DNA of 64,000 nt from Isoetes taiwanensis (lineage: Eukaryota; Streptophyta; Lycopodiopsida; Isoetales; Isoetaceae), in contig JAJEKV010000028.1 in assembly GCA_021234155.1 (NCBI GenBank), positions 1-64,000 of the forward strand, given 5' to 3'. The notes below the pieces were generated by a model, which worked only from the letters and a program-made list of their open reading frames with translations, did not search any database and was not told the origin of the DNA. The position numbers were made by a program, and so were the translations under genes. This document shows positions 40,840 to 52,546 of this stretch, one piece after another (position 1 is the stretch's first letter; each line of letters opens with the position of its first letter).

Positions 40840-41517
40840 GAGAAAAACTACCAATTGCCCTTATGTTTTTGACTATTTTGCAAGCTACCCTCAACTTTTT
40901 ATTTTTTCCACAAAATGCCCCTTAGGAGCGTATATGGTTATGTAGAAACACAAAACTGTTGATATGCACTTTTAACTTTTTGTATTTCCTGATATACCCT
41001 TGCTACCAACGGAATTTTTTCGTGGGCTTCCAAAAGCGGCCGAGTCTTTGAAGCGGCAAATTCCTCTTCGCTATTTCGTTTCAATTGTACCAAGCAACTG
41101 ATTTCTTCAAGTGGCAAAATCCTCTTCTGCTTCTATTGTAATCGGATCAGGTTGGCTCAACTTCTTTTTTGGATTTTGGCCTGCATATGATCAGATCATC
41201 ATGTAAGCTTTCTTTCCTTTTAACTATGGATTGCCTGTTATATTTCTTTCATTAAATTATAGATTGCATGTTGTATTAATTATATTAATTCGTTTTCATT
41301 CAATAGCAATGTCTATGCTAAAAAATGGAGTTGCAACTGGGTTCCATGTGGTCTTCATTAGCTGAATCGAAGCTTGATGTAAAGAATCATGCAATCTCAC
41401 ATCATGTGGAGCTTAAAGTGTTGGAAGGCTGATAAAACAAGGTGAGTTTTTGTTGTGCATATAGTGTTTACTTTCCATAAAGGATTGAAATTTATTAGTT
41501 TTTAGCTTATCTGGTGA

Positions 41518-43137
41518 ATGCACATGATTGATTTATTAAGTTTTACGGATTGTGGATGCAGGTACACAGTGATCTGCACAACTGAAAATTGTACTTGGCG
41601 TCTGCATGCCTCTATAATAGAAGGTGGTCCTCAACATGCTGTGAAACAATTTCACGATGTTCATACTTGTACTGGTGCATACTTGGAAATAAAGAAGTGA
41701 GTACAATGTGGCTTGCAAACTATACCATTGACAGGTTCAGAGATCAATCGTGTTCAAGACCAAAGGATCTCATTGGAGATATTAGAAGAGAGAAGGGTGT
41801 CACTATTTCATATGGACTTGCTTGAAAGCAAAAGAGGTTGCACATGCTAACATTCATGGTGACCGTACTAAAGCCTACAAGAAACTTGAAGGGTGTTGTA
41901 ATGAAATTCTAAAAAGCAACCTGGAAGATTTTGTCACGCGTGACAAAAGCTATTCAGGTTTATCATGCATGACAAATATTTGTCACGCGTGTCAAATTTC
42001 AGTCTTTTGTCACGGTTTTTGAGTTTGAATTTTTGTCACGAGTTGCATAAAAAGATTTGCCTTTGTCACGAGTGGCAAAATTAAAATACGTGACAAACTT
42101 TATTGGCGTGACAAATTTGCCCGTGACAAAAGACCCTTGTGCCTTGTAGTGAGAAGACTATTTTTTTTGTATTTTTATAGCTTTTGATGCAGTTTAAAGG
42201 GTTTTCGTTACTGCAGACCAATAGTTGGCCTAGATAGTACTCACCTCAAAGGAAGATACGTTAGCATTCTCTTGTCAGCGACAGCTATTGATGGTAATGA
42301 TGGTTTATTCCCTGTTGCATTTGAAGTTGTACTTACAGAGAATGATGATAACTGGGTGCAGTTTATACAAAACTTGAAGAATTATTTGCATCATCATGAA
42401 CAGTCATATCTGATAGACAGAAGGGATTTGTAGAAGGTGTTCAGGTTGTGTTTGGAAATGTGCCACTTGCTTATTGCATGCGCCATTTAGCTGATAATTT
42501 CAGGAGGATTTTTAAGAGTACACAGCTTGTTCACATGCTATGGAATGTTGCACGGGCAAACAATATTGAGGAATATGATACAGTCATCGCAGAAATGCGT
42601 GCAACTAATGCAGAAGCCACCACATAGATTCTTGCTGCTGCTGATCCTATCCATTGGGCCAACTCAAAATTCACAGGAAGGAGGTATGGACATCTAACTT
42701 GTAATATCGCAGGGTCTTTGAATTCTTGGTTGTGTGAGCCTAGAGAGTTGCCTATACTAGCTATGTTGGAATTGATACGACATAAGATGATAGCATGGTC
42801 TTTTTATCGTAGAAAAGAAGCTATGTCTTGGCTAGAAAATGCAGGAGAGTATGCTTTGACCCCTCATACTGAGCTTGATGTGAAAAAATCATGCAAAAAG
42901 GGTCGTTCATACCGTGTGATTGCAACTTATGAGCTTGAATTTGAAGTCTTGTCATCCAAACCAAGGATTGTGAATAAGACATGTTCATGCAACAAGTGGC
43001 AACAAGATGGAATTTCGTGTGGCCATGAGCATGTGCAATACTTTATAGAAATGAATGTCTACAAAGCTATCTTCATATGGCCTTTTTTGCAGTTTCATAT
43101 GTTCACACCTACAAGGAGATCATGCATCCAATTTTAA
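41518..43137 (+). pseudogene. MULE transposase (DBD, DDE catalytic and SWIM zinc finger), broken
   Basis: MuDR-type transposases cut the TIR ends and insert at 9-bp staggered sites. Pieces in order: a zinc-binding DBD CTTENCTWRLHA...FHDVHTC (41570-41680), then PKDLIGDIRREKGVTISYG and, after a stop, AKEVAHANIHGDRTKAYKKL. The catalytic core has GLDSTHLKGRY (first Asp at 42233-42235), LLSATAIDGNDGLFPVAFE and VISDRQKGFVEGV (second Asp at 42412-42414), then CMRHLADNFRR. The C-terminus has a SWIM finger CSC...WQQDGISCGHEH (42982-43032). Lesions: stop at 41823, the CACTA insertion at 41930-42151, a frameshift near 42402 and TAG near 42628. Confidence 0.9.
41930..42151 (-). mobile_element. CACTA transposon terminal fragment inside the MULE
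   Basis: On the minus strand from 42151 it reads CACTACAAGGCACAAGGGTC, the canonical CACTA terminus, followed by subterminal repeats. TTTGTCACG and its inverse CGTGACAAA occur about ten times in 220 bp. The other terminus is absent; the repeats stop at 41930 inside the transposase frame. It is therefore a truncated end or a deletion derivative. Confidence 0.85.
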
Positions 43138-43477
43138 TTCCTAATGACACTGGAAGTATGTTGCCTCCAATGACAAGAAGACCGCCAGGTTGTCCAAGGA
43201 CCAAGAGAATCTGCACCGAGGAAGAGGTAGAAGAGGTGCATCATTGCACTAGACGTAAGGGCACATGACATAATTCTTGCACATGCAGGGCTTCTATCTG
43301 ATGGACATGTTTATTTGTTTAGAAAATTCATTATTTTGTTTTGAATCAGTACTATTCAAATTCAAATTTTACTCTGTTTGTGTTTGGTATCACTATTGGT
43401 TGCATTTTCAAATTCAGGTGCAAATTTTACTATGTTTCTCTTTTATATCAGTATATGTTGCATCTTCAAATTCAGAT

Positions 43478-43675
43478 TCGAACTCTAAAAGGGGAGATTA
43501 TTGTCTAAAATGGGAGATTTGAAACATTTCAGTATAATAGGAGATCATCAATGTAAAAATCTAGATCTGGAGAATTTAACTCTAAAAGTAGAGATTATTG
43601 TGTGAAAGGGGAGATTTGAAACATTTCAGTATAACAGGAGATCAATGTAAAAATCTAGATCTGGAGAAGCCAATA
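43478..43675 (+). repeat. Two-unit tandem repeat inside the MULE, about 100 bp
   Basis: ACTCTAAAAGGGGAGATTAT (43482) and ACTCTAAAAGTAGAGATTAT (43581) each start a unit sharing GGGAGATTTGAAACATTTCA and GTAAAAATCTAGATCTGGAG. It lies between the transposase and the right TIR. Confidence 0.85.
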
Positions 43676-43939
43676 TGGTGCAAGAAGAAGGCGATGTCAA
43701 ACTTTCCCTCAAATTCGTAGTTTAGATTTAGATGACGACGACTTTATAGTTCGTATTGGATTATGTTTAGGGTGGAAAGGGCATTTCATAAATTTCGATA
43801 AACCTCAAGGGCATCCTGTGAGCATGAAAAACTATCATAGATATGTATATGACCCTTAGGGGAATTTCATGTAAAAATAAAAACTTAAGGGCATATTGGA
43901 AAATAGGTGAAAACATGAGGGCATTTCATAATTTTTTCC

Positions 43940-43948
43940 TTTTTAATA
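43940..43948. repeat. MULE target-site duplication, right
   Basis: TTTTTAATA, identical to 40831-40839. Confidence 0.85.
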
Positions 43949-45094
43949 TATAGCAAGAAGATTATGCAACAAGTATCTTCTGCCAATTAATAGAAGATAA
44001 GCAAAACTACACATGTTTAAATTAGTATGTGCATCAGCCACTTATAGAACTGTTCAAACAAGAGGCGAGTCTTACAGAATATGTGCCTCAGCTTTTGAGC
44101 AATATAAAGCTAAATAGAATCATCTTAGCTGCAAAATGAAATCATCTTGATAGCAAAAACCTAGTTGCAGTTTCGAAATAGTAGTCCTTGATTTATGGCT
44201 AAGAGAGCACTATATTTCCAGCATAAATACGATGCAAATACCACACCTGATTTGGAAGTTTCAACATGAAGCTTGTGGAAGCTTGTTTAGGGTACATGGT
44301 AATTAGGTGATCAATAGAAATATGTAACAGCTCCAATGAATGACAAGTGGAATACTATGATAGAATAGCAGGTGGGTCGCATTTTTTGTACCCCATCAGC
44401 ATACTTTTGCCCACGTTTACTGGAAAATAATGCCTAATACTGATAGGCAGGTGGTGATAAGAGGCAAGTGCACTAGGGGGAAAACAACTGCTTTATTGAA
44501 AAAGGTATGAGCCCTATTGCAGAAGTAAAGTCTTCACGCATTTACATGGCTTTAGAACTGTTCTACATAATCAAAATTTTCAAATGGTTATTGTTCAAAG
44601 AGGTCATGCCTTTAATGCCTCTCGGCATGATATCATTCTATAGCCACTCGGCTCAAATATTACTAGAAATAGTTATATGCATGAAGCAATGAAGCACTGA
44701 AGTGTAATTCTTAAAAGGCGTAGACTGTTCTATGAACAGAGATAATAATGTCTTATGGGCCACTTGGCCATGTATCAAGTATGACACCAGCATGCTCATG
44801 CAAACTCTGGAGGATTATTAAAAGGTACTATTTCTATATTGTCCTTATCTAAGGTAGATTGCAATATGGCTCAAAAACTCAAGTATGGTTCTAGTATGAT
44901 TTAAACATGCTAATACAAGCTTTATCCGGCTATTGTAAACAAAAAGGGGGTGAAACGGGACCCCTACTGTAATAGTAGGGGCCCAGCCATCCTACTAATT
45001 CATTACAAATAAACAGGGGTTCTCTATCATCATGCGAAAGGAGGTAACGTTTTTTTTATGCATTAATGAATGTAAATAATTAATTGTTTGATTA
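43949..45094. other. No gene recognised; one hairpin
   Basis: AT-rich. A short hairpin, CCCCTACT (44961-44968) with AGTAGGGG (44974-44981), lies in a small GC-richer patch. The open frame 44507-44692 has no domain. Confidence 0.5.
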
Positions 45095-45695
45095 TTGGCG
45101 GCCTTAATGCCTCCCCTTTTTTGAAAGGCTTGCTGGAGTCTTGGGAGACAATATGGATCTTATTTCATATTGATCTTGTTGCATGTCATCAGTTGAGTGC
45201 CCCTTGTTGGTGGATACATGTGGAAAATAATCTCCCACTTTGTGCCTCAGTTCATCCATTAACTCAACGACGCTGGAGGTTAGCAGGGATCTTAATTGTT
45301 GCAGCTTGGTATGATTCTGGTCAGTTAGCGACTTGGCAACTCTTTCAAACAAAATTCTTATTGGCTCGATGGGATAGACCTATTTGGCAAAAGGTTGCTA
45401 GTACTCTGCCATTGGCTGCTCCAGAGGCTATCGAATGGTGCATGTGGGTTTCCCACCAGAGTGTTCACGAGCATAGGCTTGTGAACTCTATGTATAGGCT
45501 GCTTGTCAATGGTGATATCCTTCCGCCATCCACTAAGTGGTCCCTTCAGCTCTCACCTCCTAGTTGGAGATGTATGTGGACTTGGGCTTGGGATAAACTA
45601 CTCCATCCTAAGGTGGCTGTGCTTTGGTGGCAGATTCTTCACAGATGCCCTCGGGTGAATGTGCTTGTCCACAGATTTGATCCCTAAGTGTCAGC

Positions 45696-45712
45696 ACTCT
45701 GCCCACTGTGCA
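45696..45712. repeat. 17-bp target-site duplication of LINE A copy 2, left
   Basis: ACTCTGCCCACTGTGCA, identical to 48559-48575. Confidence 0.92.
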
Positions 45713-48558
45713 GGTTACTGGAGCGAAGTTGAAGGCTGGTTTGCAATGGTTTAAGTCTGGTGATAGGTGTTCTCATTTCTTTTTTAGGGCGGCAAAACGG
45801 AGGAGGATGGCTACTTCTATTAACTCTCTCACTCTCCCAGATGGCTCGGAGGTTTCTGATCCGGTGCACCTAAAGCAGCACCTACATAATCATTTTGCAG
45901 TATTCTTTGTTCGACATCGCTTACCATTTCAGGAGGACATGCAATCAGCTGTGTTAACTAAAGTGCATTCTATTGTTTCAGCAGAGCAACGTTCAATTTT
46001 AGAGACAAATATCACTAGAGACGATCTAGGCGCAGCGGCTCACCTATTGGAGAAAGGAAAATGTCCAGGTCTTGACGGTTTTCTAGTAGAATTTTTTCAA
46101 GAATATTGGGAGTGGATTGGAGATGATATATATAATGCATTTTGTGAATTTAGAAGATACAGAAGTTTGGACAAAATTCTTAACACAGGTGCTATTTCCC
46201 TCATTCCCAAGTGTAAAGAGCCCAAGACCATTTCGGATTGGCGTCCTATAACATTGCTTTCTCTGAGTTGTATAAGATTTTTTTAAAAGCTCTGGCGAGA
46301 GAAGTTGTGTGTTCTTCTTCTTTGAGTCAATTTCGTCCACCCAAACTGGGTTCTTGCCTGGAAGGTGTATTCTTGATAATGTTGCAGCGGCCTATGAAGG
46401 TATGTATTGGGCAAGGCTAAAGGCCCATCGTATTGTGTATCTCAAACTTGACTTTGCCAAGGCATATGACAGTGTGGATTGGGGTTTTTTAGAGAAGTGT
46501 TTATTGGCTTTAGGGTTCGGTATCCCATTCACAAGAGATGTCATGAAGTTGCATACTTCAGCAAGATCTGATACTCTTCGAGGGAGAGCCCTCTGTTGTC
46601 TTTTACGTTGGTAGAGGAGTTCGTCAAGGTTGCCCCTTGGCTCCATTGCTTTTACAATAGTGGCAGAGGTGCTTTCACAATTATTTTCTAGTGCGGCTGA
46701 GGATGATGTGATCAGGGGTCTTCCTATGGAAAATGGCTCTCAAGAAATTATTAATCAGTATGCAGATGATACCTTTCTATTTTTGAAAGCAGATGCTTAT
46801 AATCTCCAAAATGCAAAGCTTCTGCTTGACACATTTTCCTTAGCCTCACGGAGTTTTGGTGGGTTGGCAAAAGTGTTACGCTTTGTGGACTCTAGATGAT
46901 GAAGTCCCACCATGTGTTCTTGCTTACCCCTGGAAGGTGTTGCCTCATGGGAAGGCAACCAAACTTCTTGGTATCCTAGTGGGTATTCATGTTTCAACTT
47001 CTGATGCTTGGGATGTTATAATCGAGGGGTTGCGGAGGCACCTTTTTTGGTGGGGTACGGCTAAGCTATCTATGCCTGGAAGGGTAACAGTTGCTAAGCA
47101 TGTCTTAAGCAACACACATGTCTATATGGCTTCCGCCATTCTTGCTTCCCACTCAAAGTTTCAGGAGATTGTGGGTGTTGTTAGAAACTTTATCCGGGGT
47201 GGAAATGAAGCGAGGGGTAGTGGTGAAGGTTGCATGGTCTAAGTGTATAAAACCTAAGTCTGCTGGAGGTTTGGGCATGAATGATTTCCATTTGCGAGAG
47301 TAAGGTTATGATCTCAAAATTCATTTGGCTCGTAGGTAAGGATGATTCTCCGGGTTACGGCTTATTGCACTGAGGCTCTTACCTATTTGTATCCCTTTTG
47401 GTAAAGTCACACTCAAACCTGTTCTTCCATGGAGTTTATTTTATGAGTTGCGGCCTTATCATAATGCTTCTCCATTCTTAAAGGGATTGTTAGATTCCGG
47501 CACTGATCAAAACTTTATTTCACATCGGTCCAAGCGCTTGTATGCGGTTGATCGCACCTTGTTGATGGATCCCTACGGTAGACAATCAACCACTTTGCTT
47601 TACAATTGCACCCATTGACTCAAAGGCGTTGGAAAAGTCTTTGGAATCTTAACTATTGCAGCATGGTATGACTCGAGGCCGATTCTGGCGACATGGGAGG
47701 CTTTTCGATTAAAGTTTCTATTGGGGCGATGGGATAGAGTTCTTTGGCAAAAAGTTGCTGATTTTCTACAGCCTATTTCTGCCACACCAAGAAGATATTT
47801 TGGTATGGGTTTGTCATGAAGAAATTAAGGAGTGCAAACTTGTGAACTCTATGTATCAGTTGTTGCTTGATACTGATATTCTTCCTCCGTCTAATAAGTG
47901 GTCTCTTCAACTTCCTCCTCTTCAATGGCAGAAGGTGTGGTCTTGGGCATGGGACAAGCTACTTCATCCTAAAGTGGCAGTTCTTTGGTGGCAGATTCTT
48001 CATAGGTGTCTGCGGGTTAATGTGCTTGTCCATAAGTTTAACCCTAGAATATCAAATCAGTGTCCAGTATGCAAGCGTGGATCTGAGACCATTGAGCATT
48101 GCTTTTTCATGTGTGAACACCTTAGACAGGTATGGGACTGGTTGTTTTCCCTTTTTCAGGTTTCACTAACAAGTCAACAACTGCTTTTGGCAATTTACCC
48201 AAGTACCTGGACAGAGTTACAAGGCCAGGCTTTTCATCTAGCAGCAGGCTGATTGCTTTGGACTATCTGGAAAAGACGAAGATTGGTAATCTTCAAAGGT
48301 CTGGATGTGGCAGATAATCGTGTTCTCCAAGAAGCTCAAGGTTACATTGTAAAGTCGTATCATTGTTCTTCACTTGCCCCTCGCAAGAGGCGATTGATTT
48401 TTGAGAGTTTTTGGATGTGCACTCTTATGCTTAGGCAGGTTGCTTCACTCGGCGGGTCTCTGCTTATCCGCTGAAATTTTATTCCTGTCTCTGCATTTAT
48501 ACTTGTATTTGACTCTTTGATTGAATAAAGTCTGACGTCCTTCAACAAAAAAAAAAAA
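45713..48558 (+). mobile_element. LINE family A, copy 2 (younger, nested in copy 3)
   Basis: A 2.85-kb 5'-truncated insertion that begins just before the RT domain and ends with ATTGAATAAAGTCTGACGTC, CTTCAAC and an A-run (48547-48559). It lies in copy 3, between perfect 17-bp target duplications. Length and flanks fit target-primed insertion. Confidence 0.93.
45714..48474 (+). pseudogene. LINE A ORF2 of copy 2: reverse transcriptase and zf-RVT, broken
   Basis: Frame 1 (to 46286) has GDRCSHFFFRAAKRRR, KCPGLDGFLVEFFQEYW and ISLIPKCKEPKTISDWRPIT, the RT N-terminal blocks. After a frameshift come GFLPGRCILDNVAAAYEGM and YLKLDFAKAYDSVDWGFLEK. Next is GVRQGCPLA near 46615, and YADD at 46759-46770. 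A further shift near 46860 leads to the thumb WGTAKLSMPGRVTVAKHVLS. The zf-RVT region (47755-48252) has CPVCKRGSETIEHCFFMCEH. At least five frameshifts or stops, despite clear target duplications. Confidence 0.9.
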
Positions 48559-48575
48559 ACTCTGCCCACTGTGCA
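48559..48575. repeat. 17-bp target-site duplication of LINE A copy 2, right
   Basis: ACTCTGCCCACTGTGCA. The first A could also be the last base of the poly(A), so the duplication is 16 or 17 bp. Confidence 0.92.
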
Positions 48576-49049
48576 AGCAAAGGGATGAGACCATTGAGCA
48601 TTGTTTCTTTTTATGTGATCATCTCTAGCATGTTTGGTCTTGGTTGCTCTCTCTTTTTCATGTGACATTCAACAAGTGCTTCTGGCTATTTATCCGGATA
48701 CTTGGAATAAGGTGCAGAGTCAAGCATTTCATCTGGCATCAGGATGGTTGCTGTGGTCCATCTGGAAGCGCAGAAGATTGTGTATCTTTCAGGCTTTGGA
48801 TATTCCCCCTGCAGTAGTCCTTTAGGACGCACAAGCTAGAATCGCTAAGGCCTACCATTGTTCTTCGCTTGCTCCTGCCAAGCGACAGTTGATATTTGAG
48901 TCCTATTTGAGTGTGTTGTCTTACGCATAGGCTGGTGGTTCTATTTAGTGGATCATGATTATCCTCTGAAATTTTATTCCCGCCTCTGCATTTGTATCTA
49001 GCTTTTGGCTTGGTGTTTCAATAAAGTTTGTCGTTCTTCAAAAAAAAAA

Positions 49050-50699
49050 GGGGGGCATAGTAAGCATGGTCTAAGCATAGTTGGGATTGGGGTCTTTCAT
49101 AGTCTTGTATATCTTTGTAAGATGAATTGTCATATGCATTTGAGAAGATATCTTATGTATGCTCAAGGATACAAAAAAAAAGACTTTCTTGATGTGCTCA
49201 AGGCTGAGAATAAATGGCAAGTTGCATTATTGGCCTATTGTGCTAGGATCGAGCTGCTTCACCTCCGCCATGGCTATGGCTTACTACCCAACATGCTTAA
49301 CTTATAAATAAGGAAGTCTCACCTACAAGGTTTTGAATGCTATGAATCTTCTATGCATGCTTCAAAAAATCCACGGGCTGATCAAATCTCGGCCTTGATA
49401 TTTCCCCATAAGATGCTATGATTATTCCAATGGTTATTATGGATATGGTAATCATTGTGTGGCAACTCAACCTTTCCAGACCAACTGTTGCACCTAACAA
49501 AAAAACAGCGACAGGCACTACAAACCAACAAGAAAGAAAAAGATGAGAAGCCATTGAAGAAGATAAAGAAGCACTTACTCAATAGATATACTGACTTGTT
49601 GCCTTTAGCATCTGGGCAAATGACACAGAGATGTATAAATATGCTGTATTTCCCAACCAAAGCATCATGGCAAACATGGCTTCAACAAGAAGGACAAAAG
49701 TCACATATCTAGAAACCCCAAATGCAGAGCTCACTACAGACTAGTATCATCAGACTCCAAGCAGACTAAGATTCCTTAAAGCCACAACTATATAAAATTA
49801 TTTCTGTAAGATCCTGCCTGAAGTATCAAGAACAAAGTCTAAAATGATGAATATTGCAAATTTTGTTAAAACATACTAGTAAAAACAACTTAATAACTGT
49901 CTGCCTCTACAACTAGCAAGATTTTGGACATGAAGAGGCTCACATTTCCAAGTTAATCCCTGGTTGAGGTATACGCCCATTTTCGTATTTTGAATTGAAA
50001 GCAACGGAGTTGAAAGAAGAGTGAGGAACTGAAAGAGGCGATTTCCATAGCTAGAAATAAGCGCACCATTTTATAACGAATTAGTTGTACAACTGGGAGC
50101 TTGGAAGGGAAACTTTAGAAGCAAGTTCGACAAGTAAAATGACGATGGCTATCTCTCTCCGCCAAAGCGCATCCTCTAACAAAATGCCAATCTCTGCATC
50201 CACGTCTAAGATGAATAAAACAAGGTTTTTCCTCGAAATAAAGCAAGCTGAAGCAGCGATTTCTCTTAATCAATCACGATATTCAAATCGTGTCTACATT
50301 GTCAACATCAAATGGAGCCACAACGAAAAAAAGAAAAAAGAAAAAGAGAGGCAAATATGCTTTGATCTTACCAATCGAAATATAAAAAACTCAAGATCCA
50401 ATGGCTATTCATATGCCACTTTGCTGAGGTGGAGGTGCTACGTGGATAGCCTAGAATTGCAAGAAAGGGTATGCCTTAGTTGCATTGTTGTGCTAAAAAA
50501 GGAAGCCAAATTAAAAAGAAAGTTTTTTGGTTCTAAAATATTGCTTTTTGGCCGGAAAATAAAAGGTTACCAGCAACTGAAAAAAGGGAGACACCCACCT
50601 CCAACAACATTTTAAGTAAATAGACTAGTACATATGCCCAACATTGCCGGGCTAATGTCATGGCATGTGTTTTACTCGACCTCAAATGTCATCAGCAAA
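49050..50699. other. No gene recognised; weak ORFs
   Basis: The frame 49005-49307 continues from LINE tail into unrelated sequence ending ARIELLHLRHGYGLLPNMLN. It may be a decayed exon but no family is recognised. The 176-codon frame 50085-50615 is lysine-rich, lacks any domain and starts without a clear ATG context; I do not call it a gene. Confidence 0.45.
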
Positions 50700-51627
50700 G
50701 TTGCAATGGCAAATCTCATTGGTCCAGCACGCATATGGTGGAAGGGTATATGTTAAGTCTAATAAGTTGAAAAAGAACAATTGCAAGTTCAAAACTTTCA
50801 GTAAAGGCTTCCGCAAACACTATGTCCCAAGGTCTCGCACAAGCAGGCAAATCCAGCAATTCTACAGGCTAGAACAAGGGAACTTGTCAGTGGCTAAGTA
50901 TACAAAAGAGTTCATGAGACTAAGATTAAATGTACTAAGGATAACAGAAAGACAAGCGGTGGATGGGTACATCGAGGATTTGAATAAAATGGTCAAAAGG
51001 CTTGTCTGAGTCATCAACCCAAGGATAGTAGGGGAGGACAAAAGACAAAGCGTTGAGTCTAGAAGAAGCATCTCAAACCCTAGGACAAAAGCAATCCTTC
51101 TATAAAGGAAAAGCAATAGGGTCAGTCCACAGTCATCTTAGCAGAGGGCACCATAGATGATAAGCCCTACGTAGTCCTCATAGACACAGGTAGATCCCAT
51201 AACTTTGTCTCACCCAGGTTAGCAGCATTGTTGAAATCCAAGACTCTCAAATCGAAGCCAAGACCAGTTAGTATGGCAAGTGGGGCCATCCGCCATACCA
51301 AAAGAAGAAGAGTCAATTTTGACAGACCTAAGCAGGAACAAGTTGACTATAGGGGCAGAAGTGATGGATATTGGTAAATACGACCTTATAGTCGGCGTGG
51401 AGTTCTTGAAGCCAACAAAGGCAATGATCGACTGTGATAAGCATGAGATTTCAATCATGGCACACGACAGCAACCGTTTTGTGGTCAAAGATAAGGAAGT
51501 CGCTTCTATATTGCAGTGCATGTCCTTGAAGCAGTTAGACAAATGCATAATGAAGGATAAGGTTGAGTACATTCTTAAGCTAGAGACATTGAGCCCGATT
51601 CGAAGCATCAAGAGGAGTCGAGCTTGA
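50700..51627 (+). pseudogene. Ty3/gypsy gag end and aspartic protease, broken
   Basis: The frame to 51009 gives RQIQQFYRLEQGNLSVAKYT and KEFMRLRLNVL, the C-terminal half of a Retrotrans_gag domain. After frame changes, VLIDTGRSHNFVSPRLAALL at about 51175-51235 is the retropepsin active site, with the D-T-G triad at 51183-51191. The frame 51280-51627 adds YDLIVGVEFLKPTKAMIDCD, the usual flap and C-terminal block. No zinc knuckle and no RT follow. It differs from the gag at 4676, so it is another element. Confidence 0.8.
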
Positions 51628-51649
51628 AATAGTTGCCTAGGGCAATCGC

Positions 51650-51960
51650 AAGGCTAATTAAGGAGTTCTATGATATTTTTTTAATCCAACGAGTCTGTAC
51701 TGGGAGATCTCCTTCTGCGGCTCCTGTTCGGATCCTTATCCTTAGCCCGAGGCAACTGGATGTTCTGGTCGGGTGTATTCGATGCCCTCTCTGCTAGCAA
51801 GGCTCTTATTTCATGTATGTCAGAAACTGAGATAGTTCTTCTTCCGGAGTTGGCATCTCATACTCCCCGAAGAGGTTGCGGGACTGGAATTATCAGGCCG
51901 GTGTTTTCTCGTCCATACAACGGTATTGCTCAGCGGTCCTGGATGTTCTAGCTGCACACA
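51650..51960 (-). pseudogene. Downstream coding-like patch of the compact island
   Basis: On the minus strand a frame reads EYEMPTPEEELSQFLTYMK, TAA, then (after a frame change) RALLAERASNTPDQNIQL and a basic run NRSRRRRSP. Sense over about 70 residues, with an acidic-to-basic switch, suggests former coding. An Arg-rich run fits a nucleic-acid-binding structural protein, but no family can be named. Confidence 0.35.
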
Positions 51961-52079
51961 TTGAATTATAATTCTTAACATGAGTATCTTTTGTGGTTGC
52001 ATTCATTTTTGAATGATATAATTGTACCGACACATTATATCAAAAGAGTATTTATAATGCAAGACAAAAATTCTTATAT

Positions 52080-52470
52080 TTTATTAATATCCGATATATT
52101 AAAGTAATACAAAAGTTATAATAACAATCGTTGATCACCGACAATCTGTTCTTCACTTGGACTATACCAACCGTACGTCCCAAGTTCCTGAGGATGTTTG
52201 TGGCCATTCCTCCTTGCATAGCCATTCCTCCTTGCATAGCCACTACGAGCTCTTCGACTCTCCTGTGAAAGGTATAGGTAGCAGTAACTGCTAGCCTGCC
52301 AGACTATCGATAAGGAACTGCGAAGTCAAAGATGTTTAATGCTACTGATCTCTTGCCTAGTATGACATGGTCGACGCTCTGTTGAAGACTTGCATATCTA
52401 CTGAAGCCGAGAGTGCAATTAGCATGAATACAACTTCTTCCCCGTGTGGGCTGAACTGCTGATGGATCAA
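52080..52470 (-). pseudogene. Middle coding-like patch of the compact island
   Basis: On the minus strand one frame reads NIDPSAVQPTRGRSCIHANC, then GFSRYASLQQSVDHVILGKR and SVALNIFDFAVPYR, a TAG, then RLAVTATYTFHRRVEELVVA and ATNILRNLGRTVGIVQVKNR. An 18-bp unit (AATGGCTATGCAAGGAGG) is duplicated at 52206-52241. The pattern of beta-strand-like blocks is vaguely like a 30K movement protein. I offer that only as a hypothesis. Confidence 0.35.
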
Positions 52471-52546
52471 TGTTATCATGCATCGGTGAGGAGTGGCAGG
52501 TAGTATCTGAGGGCCCTATCCTGCCCTCCTTGTCTCGCTCCTGTCT

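Larger units (their letters stand above)
40840..43939 (+). mobile_element. Mutator-like element (MULE) with long TIRs
   Basis: Left terminal repeat about 40840-40965 and right about 43830-43939 are inverted to each other over about 110 bp (for example GCCCTTATGTTTT against the inverse of AAAACATGAGGGC, and TTTTTATTTTT shared). Termini are GAGAAAAA and, inverted, GGAAAAAA. A perfect 9-bp target duplication flanks it. The interior encodes a broken MuDR-type transposase and holds a CACTA fragment and a tandem repeat. The total of 3.1 kb fits an autonomous-type MULE in decay. Confidence 0.92.
45095..49049 (+). mobile_element. LINE family A, copy 3 (old copy, split by copy 2)
   Basis: The 5'-truncated element starts near 45095 (CCTTAATGCCTCCCCTTTTT region, equivalent to about 1020 of copy 1). 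It is interrupted at 45712, resumes at 48559, and ends with ATAAAGTTTGTCGTTCTTC and a 10-base A-run at 49040-49049. Its zf-RVT region (WDKLLHPKVAVLWWQILHRC) is broken by TAA at 45685. Across the insertion the text rejoins as CPLCKQRDETIEHCFFLC, which proves the junction. The later part, ending in VL, stops at 48825. Confidence 0.9.

Noticed and set aside
41930-42151. CRISPR-like array of short repeats
   Set aside because: The repeats are in both orientations with irregular spacers and end in a CACTA terminus, so they are transposon subterminal repeats.
50085-50615. 176-codon ORF
   Set aside because: Lysine-rich, no recognisable domain, no ATG context, and no relation to the gag fragment downstream.
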